A stretch of 64,000 bases of DNA from Tannockella sp964372125. GTDB lineage: Bacteria; Bacillota_I; Bacilli_A; Erysipelotrichales; Coprobacillaceae. The stretch covers positions 1-64,000 of the forward strand of contig CAYJPL010000008.1 of the NCBI GenBank assembly GCA_964372125.1, given 5' to 3'. Below the pieces are notes generated by a model. That model did not search any database. It saw only the letters and a list, made by a program, of their open reading frames with translations, and was not told where the DNA came from. This document shows positions 24,830 through 33,702 of the stretch, in pieces. Position 1 is the first letter of the stretch. Every line of letters begins with the position of its first letter. Position numbers and translations under genes: made by a program.

Positions 24830-26215
24830 ATGAAAAAATATACAAATCAAGAATTACTTAGTACCGTTAAAGTTTCTAGTGCAATTACTAGACTTGGTAT
24901 TCCAGCAATTATAGGAATGCTAATTATGGCTATTTATAACTTTGTTGACACATTGTTCATCGGTCAACTTGGAAGTGATAGTGCCTTGTCTGCTGTAGCA
25001 GTAGCTTTTCCAATAATGTTATTAATGTCTGCAATCGGCCAAATATTGGGTGCTGGTTCTGCCGCTGCAATTGGTAGAGCGTTTGGTAAACAAGAATACG
25101 ATTATGCAAATAAAATAAGCTCTACTGCCATTTATGTATCCATCGTGTCAGGGATTTTATTTATGGCCATTGGTCTAGTATTTATCGAACAAATATTTTA
25201 CATGTTTGGTGCCTCTAAAGAAATAATGGAAGTCGCAAAACAATATGGAGGTTGGATGTATATCGGTTGTATATTTACAATTCCTTCACAAGTATTTAAT
25301 AACCTTGCAAGGGCGCAAACAAAATCTATACTTTCAATGTGTTCTCTTGGACTTGGTGCTATCTTAAATATTATATTAGATCCAATCTTTATGTTTGAAC
25401 TAGGTGGTTTTGGTTTAAACATGGGTATTGAAGGTGCATCAATGGCAACAACTATTTCCCAGGCAATAAGTACTCTATTCATCGCATATTATTTCTTCTT
25501 TGATAAACTACAAGTACGTATTCGACTTCGTTATTTTTCATTAAAGAAAAAATTAGTAAATGATGTATTATCATCTGGATTACCAATAGGTTTATTCCAA
25601 ATGCTTAATACAATGACAGTATCTTTTACAAACATAGTGGTCTTACAAGTTGCAACGACTCCTGCAATTGGAATAGATATGCAATCTGCTTATGGTGTTG
25701 TTTTAAAGGTAGTCATGATTTTCCAATATATATTACTAGGATACTTACAAGGATATCAACCAGTTGCTTCTTATAGTTATGGTTCTTTAGATAAAAAACG
25801 TTTCTACCAAAGTTTTTATTTTCTAGTAAAAATAATACTAATATATACATCTATAACAACTGTTGTTATTATGTTTATATCACCAATATTAATTTCTATG
25901 TTTACAACTTCACCTCAAGTTCTTGAAATGGGTACAACTTTACTTCGTTATTCAAATCTATTCTTTGTACTATTTGGCTTTTCATTATTTTTAATGTTAA
26001 CTTTCCAGGCTACTGGAAATGGTAAATTTGGTGCTATCATTTCTTTATCAAGACAAGCATTTTTATATTTACCTGCTTTATTTATACTAGGTAACTTATA
26101 TGGAGTCGAAGGTATATATTATGTGCAGGCTGCTGCTGATTTAGGTACTGCTTGTATTTGTGTAGTTTTATATAAATTATACAAAAAAGAATTGGAGAAA
26201 CATTTTAACAAATAA
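24830..26215 (+). CDS. MATE family efflux transporter
   Basis: The 461-residue protein has 12 transmembrane segments. Family-typical phrases are TRLGIPAIIGMLIMAIYNFVDTLFIGQLG in the first helix pair, GAGSAAAIGRAFG, and in the second half LSSGLPIGLFQMLNTM and YLQGYQPVASYSYG. MATE pumps exchange cationic drugs for Na+ or H+. The start at 24830 follows AAAGGAGTTATT; the ATG 75 bases earlier lies upstream of the palindrome and promoter and is rejected. The gene is transcribed against replication and divergently from mgtE. Confidence 0.92.
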   Translation: MKKYTNQELLSTVKVSSAITRLGIPAIIGMLIMAIYNFVDTLFIGQLGSDSALSAVAVAFPIMLLMSAIGQILGAGSAAAIGRAFGKQEYDYANKISSTAIYVSIVSGILFMAIGLVFIEQIFYMFGASKEIMEVAKQYGGWMYIGCIFTIPSQVFNNLARAQTKSILSMCSLGLGAILNIILDPIFMFELGGFGLNMGIEGASMATTISQAISTLFIAYYFFFDKLQVRIRLRYFSLKKKLVNDVLSSGLPIGLFQMLNTMTVSFTNIVVLQVATTPAIGIDMQSAYGVVLKVVMIFQYILLGYLQGYQPVASYSYGSLDKKRFYQSFYFLVKIILIYTSITTVVIMFISPILISMFTTSPQVLEMGTTLLRYSNLFFVLFGFSLFLMLTFQATGNGKFGAIISLSRQAFLYLPALFILGNLYGVEGIYYVQAAADLGTACICVVLYKLYKKELEKHFNK

Positions 26216-26255
26216 AAAAGTAGGTCATTGTGTTTAGTACAATGATCTACTTTTT
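26214..26255. terminator. Bidirectional terminator between the MATE gene and copA
   Basis: Arms AAAAAGTAGGTCATTGT and ACAATGATCTACTTTTT pair over about 17 positions (one G-U) with A and T runs on both sides, shared by the two convergent genes. Confidence 0.9.
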
Positions 26256-28676
26256 CTATTTGTTTTTAAAGCTTTTTAATCGCAATGCATTTAACACTAC
26301 AGAAACACTTGATAAACTCATTGCCGCACCACCAAACATTGGATTTAAAAGTGGTCCTCCAAATGCATAAATGATTCCTGCAGCAAGCGGAATACCAGCA
26401 ACATTATAAATAAATGCCCAAAATAAATTTTGTTTAATTGTTCGCATTGTTCTTTTAGAAAGATTTATTGCTAGACTTACATCTCGTAGATCATTTTTCA
26501 TTAAAATGATATCACCGCATTCTACTGCAATATCACTTCCATTACCAATAGCAAAGGCAACGTTTGCTTGGCTTAGAGCAGGTGCATCATTAATACCATC
26601 TCCCACCATAGCAACAAACTTTCCAGTATCTTGTAACTCTTTTATTTTATTTGCTTTATCTTCTGGCAATACTTCATATACTACATGGTCAATACCTACT
26701 TGTTTTCCAATTGCTTTTGCAGTAATTTCATTATCGCCTGTTAACATTACTACTTCTTTCCCATCTTTATGTAGCTGTTTAATAGCCTCTATACTTGATT
26801 CTTTTATCTTATCTCCTATAGCGATTGTTGAAGCGATTTCTTTATTGATTGTTACGTAAATAACAGTTTTTCCTTCATTTAGAAGCGTATCAATACCTTT
26901 TTGTATATCATCACTGATTGTTGTATCACCTTCAACTAACAATTTATTACCGACAGAAACTTCCATGCCTTCATAATTATAAGATATACCTTTTCCAACA
27001 TATGTTTGATAATTATCTATGTTTTTTATTTCTAAATTATTATTTTTTGCATAGCTAACAATTGCTTTAGCAAGTGGGTGTTCACTTACTACTTCACCAC
27101 TTGCAACAATCTCAAGAATCATATCTTTTGTATACTTACTATAAGTTAGAATATTTGTTACTTCTGGTTTTCCTTGTGTAATAGTGCCTGTTTTATCAAG
27201 CACAACCGTTTGTATTTGATTTGTGATTTCTAATACTTGTCCACCTTTAAATAGCACACCATGCTTTGCACCTACACCAGTTGCAACCATTATTGCTGTT
27301 GGTGTGGCAAGACCTAATGCACACGGACAAGCAATCACTAATACTGAAATAGCGATTGTCATACTAAATACAAAAGAACCGTTTACGATATACCATATCA
27401 TAAAACTTATTGCTGCAATAGCCATAACAACTGGTACAAAGTAATAACTAACGACATCACCAATATGTGCAATTGGAGCTTTATTTCCCTGTGCTTGTTC
27501 AACTAAGTTTATAATTTTCGATAATACTGTATCTTCTCCTACCTTTGTACATCTAATTTTTATGTATCCTGATAGAAGCATACTAGCACCAAACAATTGA
27601 TCATTGATTCCTTTTTCAACTGGCATACTTTCACCAGTTAACATTGATTCATCAACACTCGCACTACCTTCAACAATGATTCCATCTACTGGTATTTTTT
27701 GTCCTGCTTTTACAAGAATAATATCGCCTACATCAACTTCTTCTATTGGAACAACAATTTCTTGATTATCTTTTATTACTACCGCCATGTCAGGTGACAT
27801 ATCAATTAATTTTTTTATAGCTTCGCTTGTTTTAGCTTTACTGTTTGCTTCAAAGTATTTTCCTAACTGAATTAAAGTAATGATCACTACTGCAGATTCA
27901 TAATATAAACTATGTGCCATGTGCATGTTTGATGGTATCATCCATGTTGCATATAAACTGTATAAAAATGCACATCCTGTTCCTATTGCAATAAGAGTAT
28001 CCATATTTGGACTACGATTTATAAGTGATTTAAAACCAACAATATAAAATCTTCTTCCATAAAATAGCACTGGTATTGTTAATAATAATTGGATTAATGC
28101 AAAATTTAACGTGTTATCATTTATGTCAATAATATGTGGTAATGGTAATCCTACCATTGATCCCATTGAAATATATAATAATGGTATTGTAAAAACTGAT
28201 GATATTATAAAATTATTTAAAAGTTTATTTTTTTCTTTATTTTTATTATCTTCAAATTCTACAATTTGTTCTACTTTATGGTATTGAAATCCTAATTCTT
28301 TTATTTTAGTATATACATCTTTATTGTTGTTATCTGTCTTATATACTAACTTTGAAGTAGTTAAATTTACACTTACCTCATATATTCCAGGTAATTTAGC
28401 TAATGCTTTTTCTAGTTTCGTACTACAACTTGCACAGTGCATTCCTTCTATTAATAATGTCTTTGTGATCAAATTTTTCTCTTTTGCTTTAAATCCTAAC
28501 TTATTTACTGCTTCTATAATATCCTTACTTAAATCAGTATCCATTTCTACATACATTACTTCTTGTAAAAGATTTACTTGTACATTAGTTATATTATTTA
28601 TACTTTTAACAGCTTTTTCCACTCTTGCACTACAACTTGCACAGTGCATTCCTTCTATACTAAACTGTATTTTCAT
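26256..28676 (-). CDS. copA: Copper-exporting P1B-type ATPase
   Basis: The 806-residue protein has two N-terminal heavy-metal-associated domains, each with the binding motif GMHCASCS (about residues 10 and 75). Membrane helices follow, with the ion-binding CPC motif (VIACPCALGLATPTA), the phosphorylated Asp in VVLDKTGTITQGKP, TGES in the actuator domain, HPLA in the nucleotide-binding domain (SEHPLAKAIV) and GDGINDAPAL. The CPC and the late YNVAGIPLAAG and MSLSSVSVVLNALRL motifs mark the Cu(I) group. The start at 28676 follows GAGGTGATAAAT. No copper chaperone or repressor is adjacent. Confidence 0.95.
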   Translation of the reverse strand: MKIQFSIEGMHCASCSARVEKAVKSINNITNVQVNLLQEVMYVEMDTDLSKDIIEAVNKLGFKAKEKNLITKTLLIEGMHCASCSTKLEKALAKLPGIYEVSVNLTTSKLVYKTDNNNKDVYTKIKELGFQYHKVEQIVEFEDNKNKEKNKLLNNFIISSVFTIPLLYISMGSMVGLPLPHIIDINDNTLNFALIQLLLTIPVLFYGRRFYIVGFKSLINRSPNMDTLIAIGTGCAFLYSLYATWMIPSNMHMAHSLYYESAVVIITLIQLGKYFEANSKAKTSEAIKKLIDMSPDMAVVIKDNQEIVVPIEEVDVGDIILVKAGQKIPVDGIIVEGSASVDESMLTGESMPVEKGINDQLFGASMLLSGYIKIRCTKVGEDTVLSKIINLVEQAQGNKAPIAHIGDVVSYYFVPVVMAIAAISFMIWYIVNGSFVFSMTIAISVLVIACPCALGLATPTAIMVATGVGAKHGVLFKGGQVLEITNQIQTVVLDKTGTITQGKPEVTNILTYSKYTKDMILEIVASGEVVSEHPLAKAIVSYAKNNNLEIKNIDNYQTYVGKGISYNYEGMEVSVGNKLLVEGDTTISDDIQKGIDTLLNEGKTVIYVTINKEIASTIAIGDKIKESSIEAIKQLHKDGKEVVMLTGDNEITAKAIGKQVGIDHVVYEVLPEDKANKIKELQDTGKFVAMVGDGINDAPALSQANVAFAIGNGSDIAVECGDIILMKNDLRDVSLAINLSKRTMRTIKQNLFWAFIYNVAGIPLAAGIIYAFGGPLLNPMFGGAAMSLSSVSVVLNALRLKSFKNK

Positions 28677-28694
28677 ATTTATCACCTCTTACTT

Positions 28695-28722
28695 ATTATA
28701 CAATTACCAAGATAATTGTAAA
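28695..28722 (-). promoter_or_regulatory. copA promoter with an overlapping TACAATTA/TAATTGTA operator
   Basis: TTTACA (28717-28722) and TATAAT (28695-28700) are 16 bases apart. Between and across them lies a perfect inverted repeat with arms TACAATTA (28699-28706) and TAATTGTA (28713-28720) and a 6-bp centre. The TACA/TGTA ends match the cop box style of CopY-type repressors. A bound dimer would block RNA polymerase. Confidence 0.7.
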
Positions 28723-28798
28723 TCAATTACGCTTATGTTATTGTATTTTATCTATATTTTCTTATATAATTAGATTAATAAAGAAAAAGGAGATTTTT

Positions 28799-29779
28799 AT
28801 GAAAATAGGAACAATAGGGACAGGTTTTATTGTTGACACATTTTTAGATGCAGTTAAAAAAAATGATGGTGTAGAAGTTAAATGTATGTATACTCGTAAT
28901 CGTGATAGTGCTATTGAGCTTGCGACCAAATATGGTATTCAAACAATTTATACAAATATTGAAGATTTATACAATGATGAGACAATTGATTTTATCTATG
29001 TCGCATCTCCAAATAGTGTACACTATAAACAAGCATATCAAGCACTTATGGCAGGGAAAAACGTAATTTGTGAAAAACCATTTGCTTCTACTGCAAAAAA
29101 TGTAGATACACTAAGAAAACTTGCAATAGAGAAAAAGTTATTTTTATTTGAGGCAATTACAACTATTCATTTACCACACTTTAAAAAAATAAAAGAATTA
29201 TGTAAAGAAATTAGTCCAATACGTATTGTTGAGTGCAACTTTTCTAAGTATTCATCAAGATATGATGACTTTTTAGCTGGTAAAAATCCAAACATATTTA
29301 ATCCGGAATTTTCAGGTGGTGCCCTTGCTGACTTGAATATATATAACATTCATTTTACAATGGGAGCATTTGGGGTACCTAAATCAGCTATCTACTACCC
29401 TAATGTACGAGAAAATGGTATCGACTCTTCTGGTGTTGCAATATTCCATTATGATGGTTTTATCGCTAGTCTTGTTTCTGCAAAAGAGAGTACTGCAAAA
29501 AGTCATGGATATATTCAAGGTGAAAAAGGAAGTATCTATATTAATGACAGTGTAAGTGGTTGTCATGATGTTGTATTAGAAACAAATGATAGAAAAGAAA
29601 CATTAACATTACATACAACTGATAACAATTTATACTATGAAATAGTTGAATTTAAGAAAATTTTTGACGCTCAAGATTATGATACATGTTATAAATTATT
29701 AGACTATAGCTATGATGTATACACAGTTGTAGAAAATATGAGAAAAGATGCAAATCTACCATATAGTAACGATAACTAA
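28799..29779 (+). CDS. Gfo/Idh/MocA family oxidoreductase
   Basis: The 326-residue protein has the Rossmann loop IGTIGTGFIVDTFL at the N-terminus, YVASPNSVHYKQAYQALMAGKNVICEKPFAS with the family's conserved EKP lysine, and FSGGALADLNIYNIHFTMGAFG in the C-terminal domain. It is an NAD(P)-dependent dehydrogenase of unknown substrate, related to the protein at 17965. The start follows AAAAAGGAGATTTTT. It is a single-gene unit and ends in its own terminator. Confidence 0.88.
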   Translation: MKIGTIGTGFIVDTFLDAVKKNDGVEVKCMYTRNRDSAIELATKYGIQTIYTNIEDLYNDETIDFIYVASPNSVHYKQAYQALMAGKNVICEKPFASTAKNVDTLRKLAIEKKLFLFEAITTIHLPHFKKIKELCKEISPIRIVECNFSKYSSRYDDFLAGKNPNIFNPEFSGGALADLNIYNIHFTMGAFGVPKSAIYYPNVRENGIDSSGVAIFHYDGFIASLVSAKESTAKSHGYIQGEKGSIYINDSVSGCHDVVLETNDRKETLTLHTTDNNLYYEIVEFKKIFDAQDYDTCYKLLDYSYDVYTVVENMRKDANLPYSNDN

Positions 29780-29804
29780 AATGTGCCTAGGCACATTTTT
29801 TTTA
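29779..29804 (+). terminator. Terminator of the second oxidoreductase gene
   Basis: Arms AAATGTGCC and GGCACATTT with eight T, just after the stop. Confidence 0.9.
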
Positions 29805-30042
29805 TCCTATATTTTTATAGCAAACTAGTAGCTTTATCTTATTATAATTAAAATCATAAGCATTTCTGTTTTTAAAAAATTATTATTACGATTTTTTTTT
29901 TTTATTTAAATGTTATAATCATTTTAGGATAACATTTTAAGGATGTTATCGATATAAGAAAGTTATCAAAATATACTAGACAACCAATTTCTATATCGTA
30001 TATTTTCAATCTATATTAATTTCTTCAAAGGGGGTGATTTCA

Positions 30043-30414
30043 ATGACGTATAGAACAATTATTTCTGTTATTTTTATTTATTTGTCATTTGTATATTCAT
30101 TTATTTTTAATACAACTACGGCTACTTATTTCTCTGTAGTAGGTTGGTTGTTGTTATTGCTTTGTGGCGTTTTTATTCATTATAGTCAGACAAATACAAA
30201 AAGAAGTAATAAATTATTTTGGTGTGTAATTATATGGCCCGTACTTATGACTCCTTTATCATTTTTGTATGATACAATAATATGCCAAAACTACGGTATC
30301 CTAACAATATTTAATCCGATTTTCTTTCCTTACGATAAAACAGTAATAATCGCATGGTTATTATATATTAGTTGTTGCCTTATGATTGATTGGATATTGA
30401 TTAAAAAAAAGTAA
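30043..30414 (+). CDS. Unknown small integral membrane protein
   Basis: I do not recognise this 123-residue protein. It has about four hydrophobic segments (IISVIFIYLSFVYSFIF, VVGWLLLLLCGVFI, WCVIIWPVLMTPLSFLY and AWLLYISCCLMIDWILI) and ends in a basic tail (KKK), so both ends are probably cytoplasmic. The start at 30043 is chosen for AAAGGGGGTGA upstream; a GTG 9 bases earlier would overlap that site. A TATAAT lies near 29913. It is separated from the TIR gene downstream by a terminator, so any link to that cassette is only by position. Confidence 0.6.
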   Translation: MTYRTIISVIFIYLSFVYSFIFNTTTATYFSVVGWLLLLLCGVFIHYSQTNTKRSNKLFWCVIIWPVLMTPLSFLYDTIICQNYGILTIFNPIFFPYDKTVIIAWLLYISCCLMIDWILIKKK

Positions 30415-30469
30415 ATAATTTACAATTATTAAAATTATACTATTTGAATAAATTGTTTTAGTAACACAT

Positions 30470-30494
30470 AAAAAAAGGATGATATCCTTTTTTT
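30470..30494 (+). terminator. Terminator after the small membrane protein gene
   Basis: Arms AAAAAAAGGA and TCCTTTTTTT with a 5-nt loop. It is symmetrical and could work in both directions. Confidence 0.75.
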
Positions 30495-30583
30495 ATATTA
30501 CATTATTATATGATTATTAGCCTATATGATATACTTAATGTATACTTATGCAACTTCCTAGTACGATGATAAGGAGGGATACA

Positions 30584-32263
30584 ATGGATTTAGATAAAAT
30601 TCAAAAGCGTATGGAAGATTCTCGATATAAACAACTTAAAGTTACAAATACTGATGATAATGAACCTTATGTTTTTATTAGTTATAAAAGTGATGATTGG
30701 GAAGTTGCACTATCTACAATAGTTTATCAGCTGCAGGCACGATATGGTTTGCGTACTTATTTTGATAAAGCCTTTGATGAAACAAATGCTTTATGGACAG
30801 AAGAATTTCAAAAAGCATTGTCTAGTCCTAAATGTAAAGCTATTGTTGTTATGTTATCAAAGCATTATTATGCAAGCTATGCAACATTACTTGAATTAAT
30901 GTATAGCCAAACACCAATTTGTATGGTAAATCGTATTCGTAAACCAGTAGTTCCTATTATTATAGACAGTAATATTCAAAATCATATTGATGAATTAATG
31001 TCTAATGAAGAGGATACGGGTCTAAAACTTAAAGGTACAGAACGTATGTTGTTTGATGATACATTTGATAGAATCTATATGATTGCTTCTCATGAGAAAC
31101 ATTTAGACGTAGATATCTTAAATTCATATGTAAAAGAAATGCGTTTTGAAAAACGTATTTGTGCTCAGTTAGTTGAGGCCATGCTTGCATTTGTAAGATC
31201 TAATTCTAATATATTTTTTAATAATGATGAATTCTATGCAAAAATTGCATTAACAATCAATGATGCAGTTAATAAGACAAAGAACTCATTGCAAGCTGAT
31301 TTATCTGTATTTGAAGATAAAAACTCATTAAATAAAACTGACGGTACAACTATTACAACAAATAATTCTCCGTCTATATCGATACTCCAAGATGTGAGTT
31401 ATGTAGTATGTCAAGAAGACTTAACAAGTCTTAGTGCAATGGATTTATACAATAAGGCACAAGCATTTCAATATGGAAGAAACTGCTCAGTCGATAATCA
31501 AAAAGCATTTGCATATTATATTTACGCATACCAACAAGGATATTTGTCAGCTGCATTTAATATTGGTTATTTTTATGATGTTGGTATCGGTGTTGCACTA
31601 AATACTACAAAAGCAATAACATGGTATGAAAAAGCAATTGAACAATGTGATGACTATGTTGCTTGTTTTAACCTTGGTTTATTGTATGAGTTTGGTAAAA
31701 ATTGTGAAAAAGATTTAAAAAAAGCTTTTGATTTATATGTTGTTGGTGCAAATAAAAATTATGCAAAATCATTGTACCGTGTCGGTCTATTTTATAAAGA
31801 AGGATACTTCGTTGATAAGGACTATAAAACAGCTATTAGTTACTATTGTAGAGCTGCTGACTTAGAGATTGAAGATGTGTATTATGAAGTAGCTGTCGCA
31901 TACTTCAATGGGGAATTTATTGAACAAGACTATGTAAAATCAAAGTTGTTATTTGAAAAATTAATTTATAAAAATAATGCAGAAGTATTCTATTATCTTG
32001 CAATGTTTTATGAATTAGGATTATCTGTAGAAAAAGACTATTTAAAAGCGATACAATATCATACAAAAAGTGCTAACCTAGGGAATAGCGAATCTAAAAA
32101 ACATCTTGCCAAACTTACTAAACAGGGAGCAGGTGCTCTAAAGGATAAATTTGAAGCTTCTTCTTTATACCAAAAAGCAAGTCAAATTAATGTTGATGAT
32201 GCTATGAATTCTGCAAAAGAAACAGCTAACAACATAAAGAATAAGTTTAAGAAATTTTGGTAA
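30584..32263 (+). CDS. TIR domain protein with six Sel1-like repeats
   Basis: The 559-residue protein begins with a TIR domain (about residues 27-165): YVFISYKSDDWE at 29-40 is box 1, a beta-strand with Asp/Lys (RTYFDKAFDE) follows, then AIVVMLSKHYYASYATLLELMYS, where Glu104 sits where NAD-cleaving TIR enzymes carry the catalytic Glu. A linker and helical region follow. Six Sel1-like repeats of about 36 residues (284-505, pattern LG-Y-GxGV-D--KAI-WY-KAA--G) then form a helical scaffold, before an amphipathic tail. TIR domains in bacteria often cleave NAD+ or make cyclic ADP-ribose-type signals; that activity is inference here. The start at 30584 follows AAGGAGGGATACA. The RyR gene follows after 2 nt. 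Confidence 0.85.
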   Translation: MDLDKIQKRMEDSRYKQLKVTNTDDNEPYVFISYKSDDWEVALSTIVYQLQARYGLRTYFDKAFDETNALWTEEFQKALSSPKCKAIVVMLSKHYYASYATLLELMYSQTPICMVNRIRKPVVPIIIDSNIQNHIDELMSNEEDTGLKLKGTERMLFDDTFDRIYMIASHEKHLDVDILNSYVKEMRFEKRICAQLVEAMLAFVRSNSNIFFNNDEFYAKIALTINDAVNKTKNSLQADLSVFEDKNSLNKTDGTTITTNNSPSISILQDVSYVVCQEDLTSLSAMDLYNKAQAFQYGRNCSVDNQKAFAYYIYAYQQGYLSAAFNIGYFYDVGIGVALNTTKAITWYEKAIEQCDDYVACFNLGLLYEFGKNCEKDLKKAFDLYVVGANKNYAKSLYRVGLFYKEGYFVDKDYKTAISYYCRAADLEIEDVYYEVAVAYFNGEFIEQDYVKSKLLFEKLIYKNNAEVFYYLAMFYELGLSVEKDYLKAIQYHTKSANLGNSESKKHLAKLTKQGAGALKDKFEASSLYQKASQINVDDAMNSAKETANNIKNKFKKFW

Positions 32264-32265
32264 TT

Positions 32266-33684
32266 ATGAGACATATACTTACAAAGATATTCAAATATAT
32301 TCTTTTACTAATCCCTTTAAGTCTTGGTATTATTGGTTATCTTGAATTCTATCCTGAACAATACACTAGTGCATTATATTTTTCTATAAGATTATTTAGT
32401 TTAAATTATGATATTGATAATACTAGTTTAATATTAGAGATTGCTAGATGGTCTGCACCTATCTTTCTTATAACTTGGTTAGCAGTATATGTTAAAACTT
32501 TTTATAAAAACACAAGTGATTTTATGAAGCTTACACTTTCTGATCCTATTTTAGTATATGGTAAAAATGCTCATTCACTAACCTTTTGTAATGATTTGAA
32601 AAAGAATAATATATCTTTTATTAATTCATTAAAATACAAAAAAGTAAAAACACATGTACTTCTTTTTGATAACGATAACGATAATCTTTTATTTCTTTTT
32701 GATCATATTGATTTATTTATAAAAAATGATTGTACTGTATATATCCATCTACAAGAAAATCATGATATTTTATTTGATAAATATGAAATAGATATCTTTC
32801 CATTTAGTAGTGCTAATGCAACTGCTCAACTATTTTGGATAGATCAATCTTCTTCTCTATGTAATACTTTATATTCATCAAATAAACCAATTGATATAGT
32901 TATTGTCGGCGATGGTATATACGCAAAAAATATATTTGAACAAGGACTTTTATTTAATATATACTCCTGTTCTCAAAGTATACATTATCATTTATTTGGA
33001 AATTGGCAAGAATATAAGGCACTTCATTTGTATTGGGAAGATATTCAAAATGCAACGAATAATGAATGTAAGGATTTAATTGAATTTTATGATACACCAT
33101 GGTCCAATCATTTATTACTATTTCAAAAATCAGACAAAGTAATTATTTGTAGTGATTCAATTGAAGAAAATCAGTATATCGCTAGTACAATATGTCATAT
33201 GATACCTATTCATACTCACTTAGACACTCTATACTTTCATAATAATTCCATGAATCATGATACTTTTCCTATTAAAATGTTTGGCCAATTTAGCCATATA
33301 TATAGATATGATATAATTATCCAAAAAGTATTAATTGAACGTGCAAAAAAACAACATAATGATTATGTTGCATACCAAAAACAAAATAATCCAAGCACAA
33401 ATACTATTGCTTGGCAAAATCTATCTTATTTCTTAAAATTATCAAATATAGCTAGCGCTAATTTTAATGAATATAACATAAAAGAAATATCAAAATATAT
33501 ATCAACTGATAGAGAATACATTCTTGCAAAGTTAGAGCATATGAGATGGTCAAGATTTCATTTCCTATATAACTGGCAACCTGGTATGCGTAACAATCAA
33601 CAAAGACTACACAATAACCTAATTGCTTTTGAACAATTAAATAATAATGATAAAAATAAGGATATAAATGCAAATAAAGGGTAA
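32266..33684 (+). CDS. Membrane protein with TrkA-like Rossmann folds and a C-terminal RyR domain
   Basis: The 472-residue protein has hydrophobic segments at about 9-26 and 58-78, with ALYFSIRLFSLNY and LEIARWSAPIF between and within them. This N-terminal pattern is known from bacterial ion-channel-like TrkA-N/RyR proteins. Two Rossmann-like segments follow: PILVYGKNAHSLTFCNDL at about 94-111 (glycine loop degenerate) and IDIVIVGDGIYAKNIF at 209-224. The C-terminal 380-460 region has AWQNLSYFLKLSNIASANF and LEHMRWSRFHFLYNWQPG plus RLHNNLIAFEQL, the hallmark of the RyR (ryanodine-receptor) domain, including the E-H-x-x-W motif. No strong ribosome site is seen, so translation is probably coupled to the TIR gene 2 nt upstream. 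It is likely a ligand-gated membrane effector; that function is inference. Confidence 0.78.
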   Translation: MRHILTKIFKYILLLIPLSLGIIGYLEFYPEQYTSALYFSIRLFSLNYDIDNTSLILEIARWSAPIFLITWLAVYVKTFYKNTSDFMKLTLSDPILVYGKNAHSLTFCNDLKKNNISFINSLKYKKVKTHVLLFDNDNDNLLFLFDHIDLFIKNDCTVYIHLQENHDILFDKYEIDIFPFSSANATAQLFWIDQSSSLCNTLYSSNKPIDIVIVGDGIYAKNIFEQGLLFNIYSCSQSIHYHLFGNWQEYKALHLYWEDIQNATNNECKDLIEFYDTPWSNHLLLFQKSDKVIICSDSIEENQYIASTICHMIPIHTHLDTLYFHNNSMNHDTFPIKMFGQFSHIYRYDIIIQKVLIERAKKQHNDYVAYQKQNNPSTNTIAWQNLSYFLKLSNIASANFNEYNIKEISKYISTDREYILAKLEHMRWSRFHFLYNWQPGMRNNQQRLHNNLIAFEQLNNNDKNKDINANKG

Positions 33685-33702
33685 TTAACCCTTTATTTTT
33701 TT
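33672..33702. terminator. Bidirectional terminator built from the ends of two genes
   Basis: Arms AAATAAAGGGT (33672-33682) and ACCCTTTATTT (33688-33698) enclose a 5-nt loop. The stop codon of the RyR gene (33682-33684) and that of the convergent sulP gene (33685-33687) lie side by side inside the hairpin, so each gene's last codons form the terminator of the other. Confidence 0.85.
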
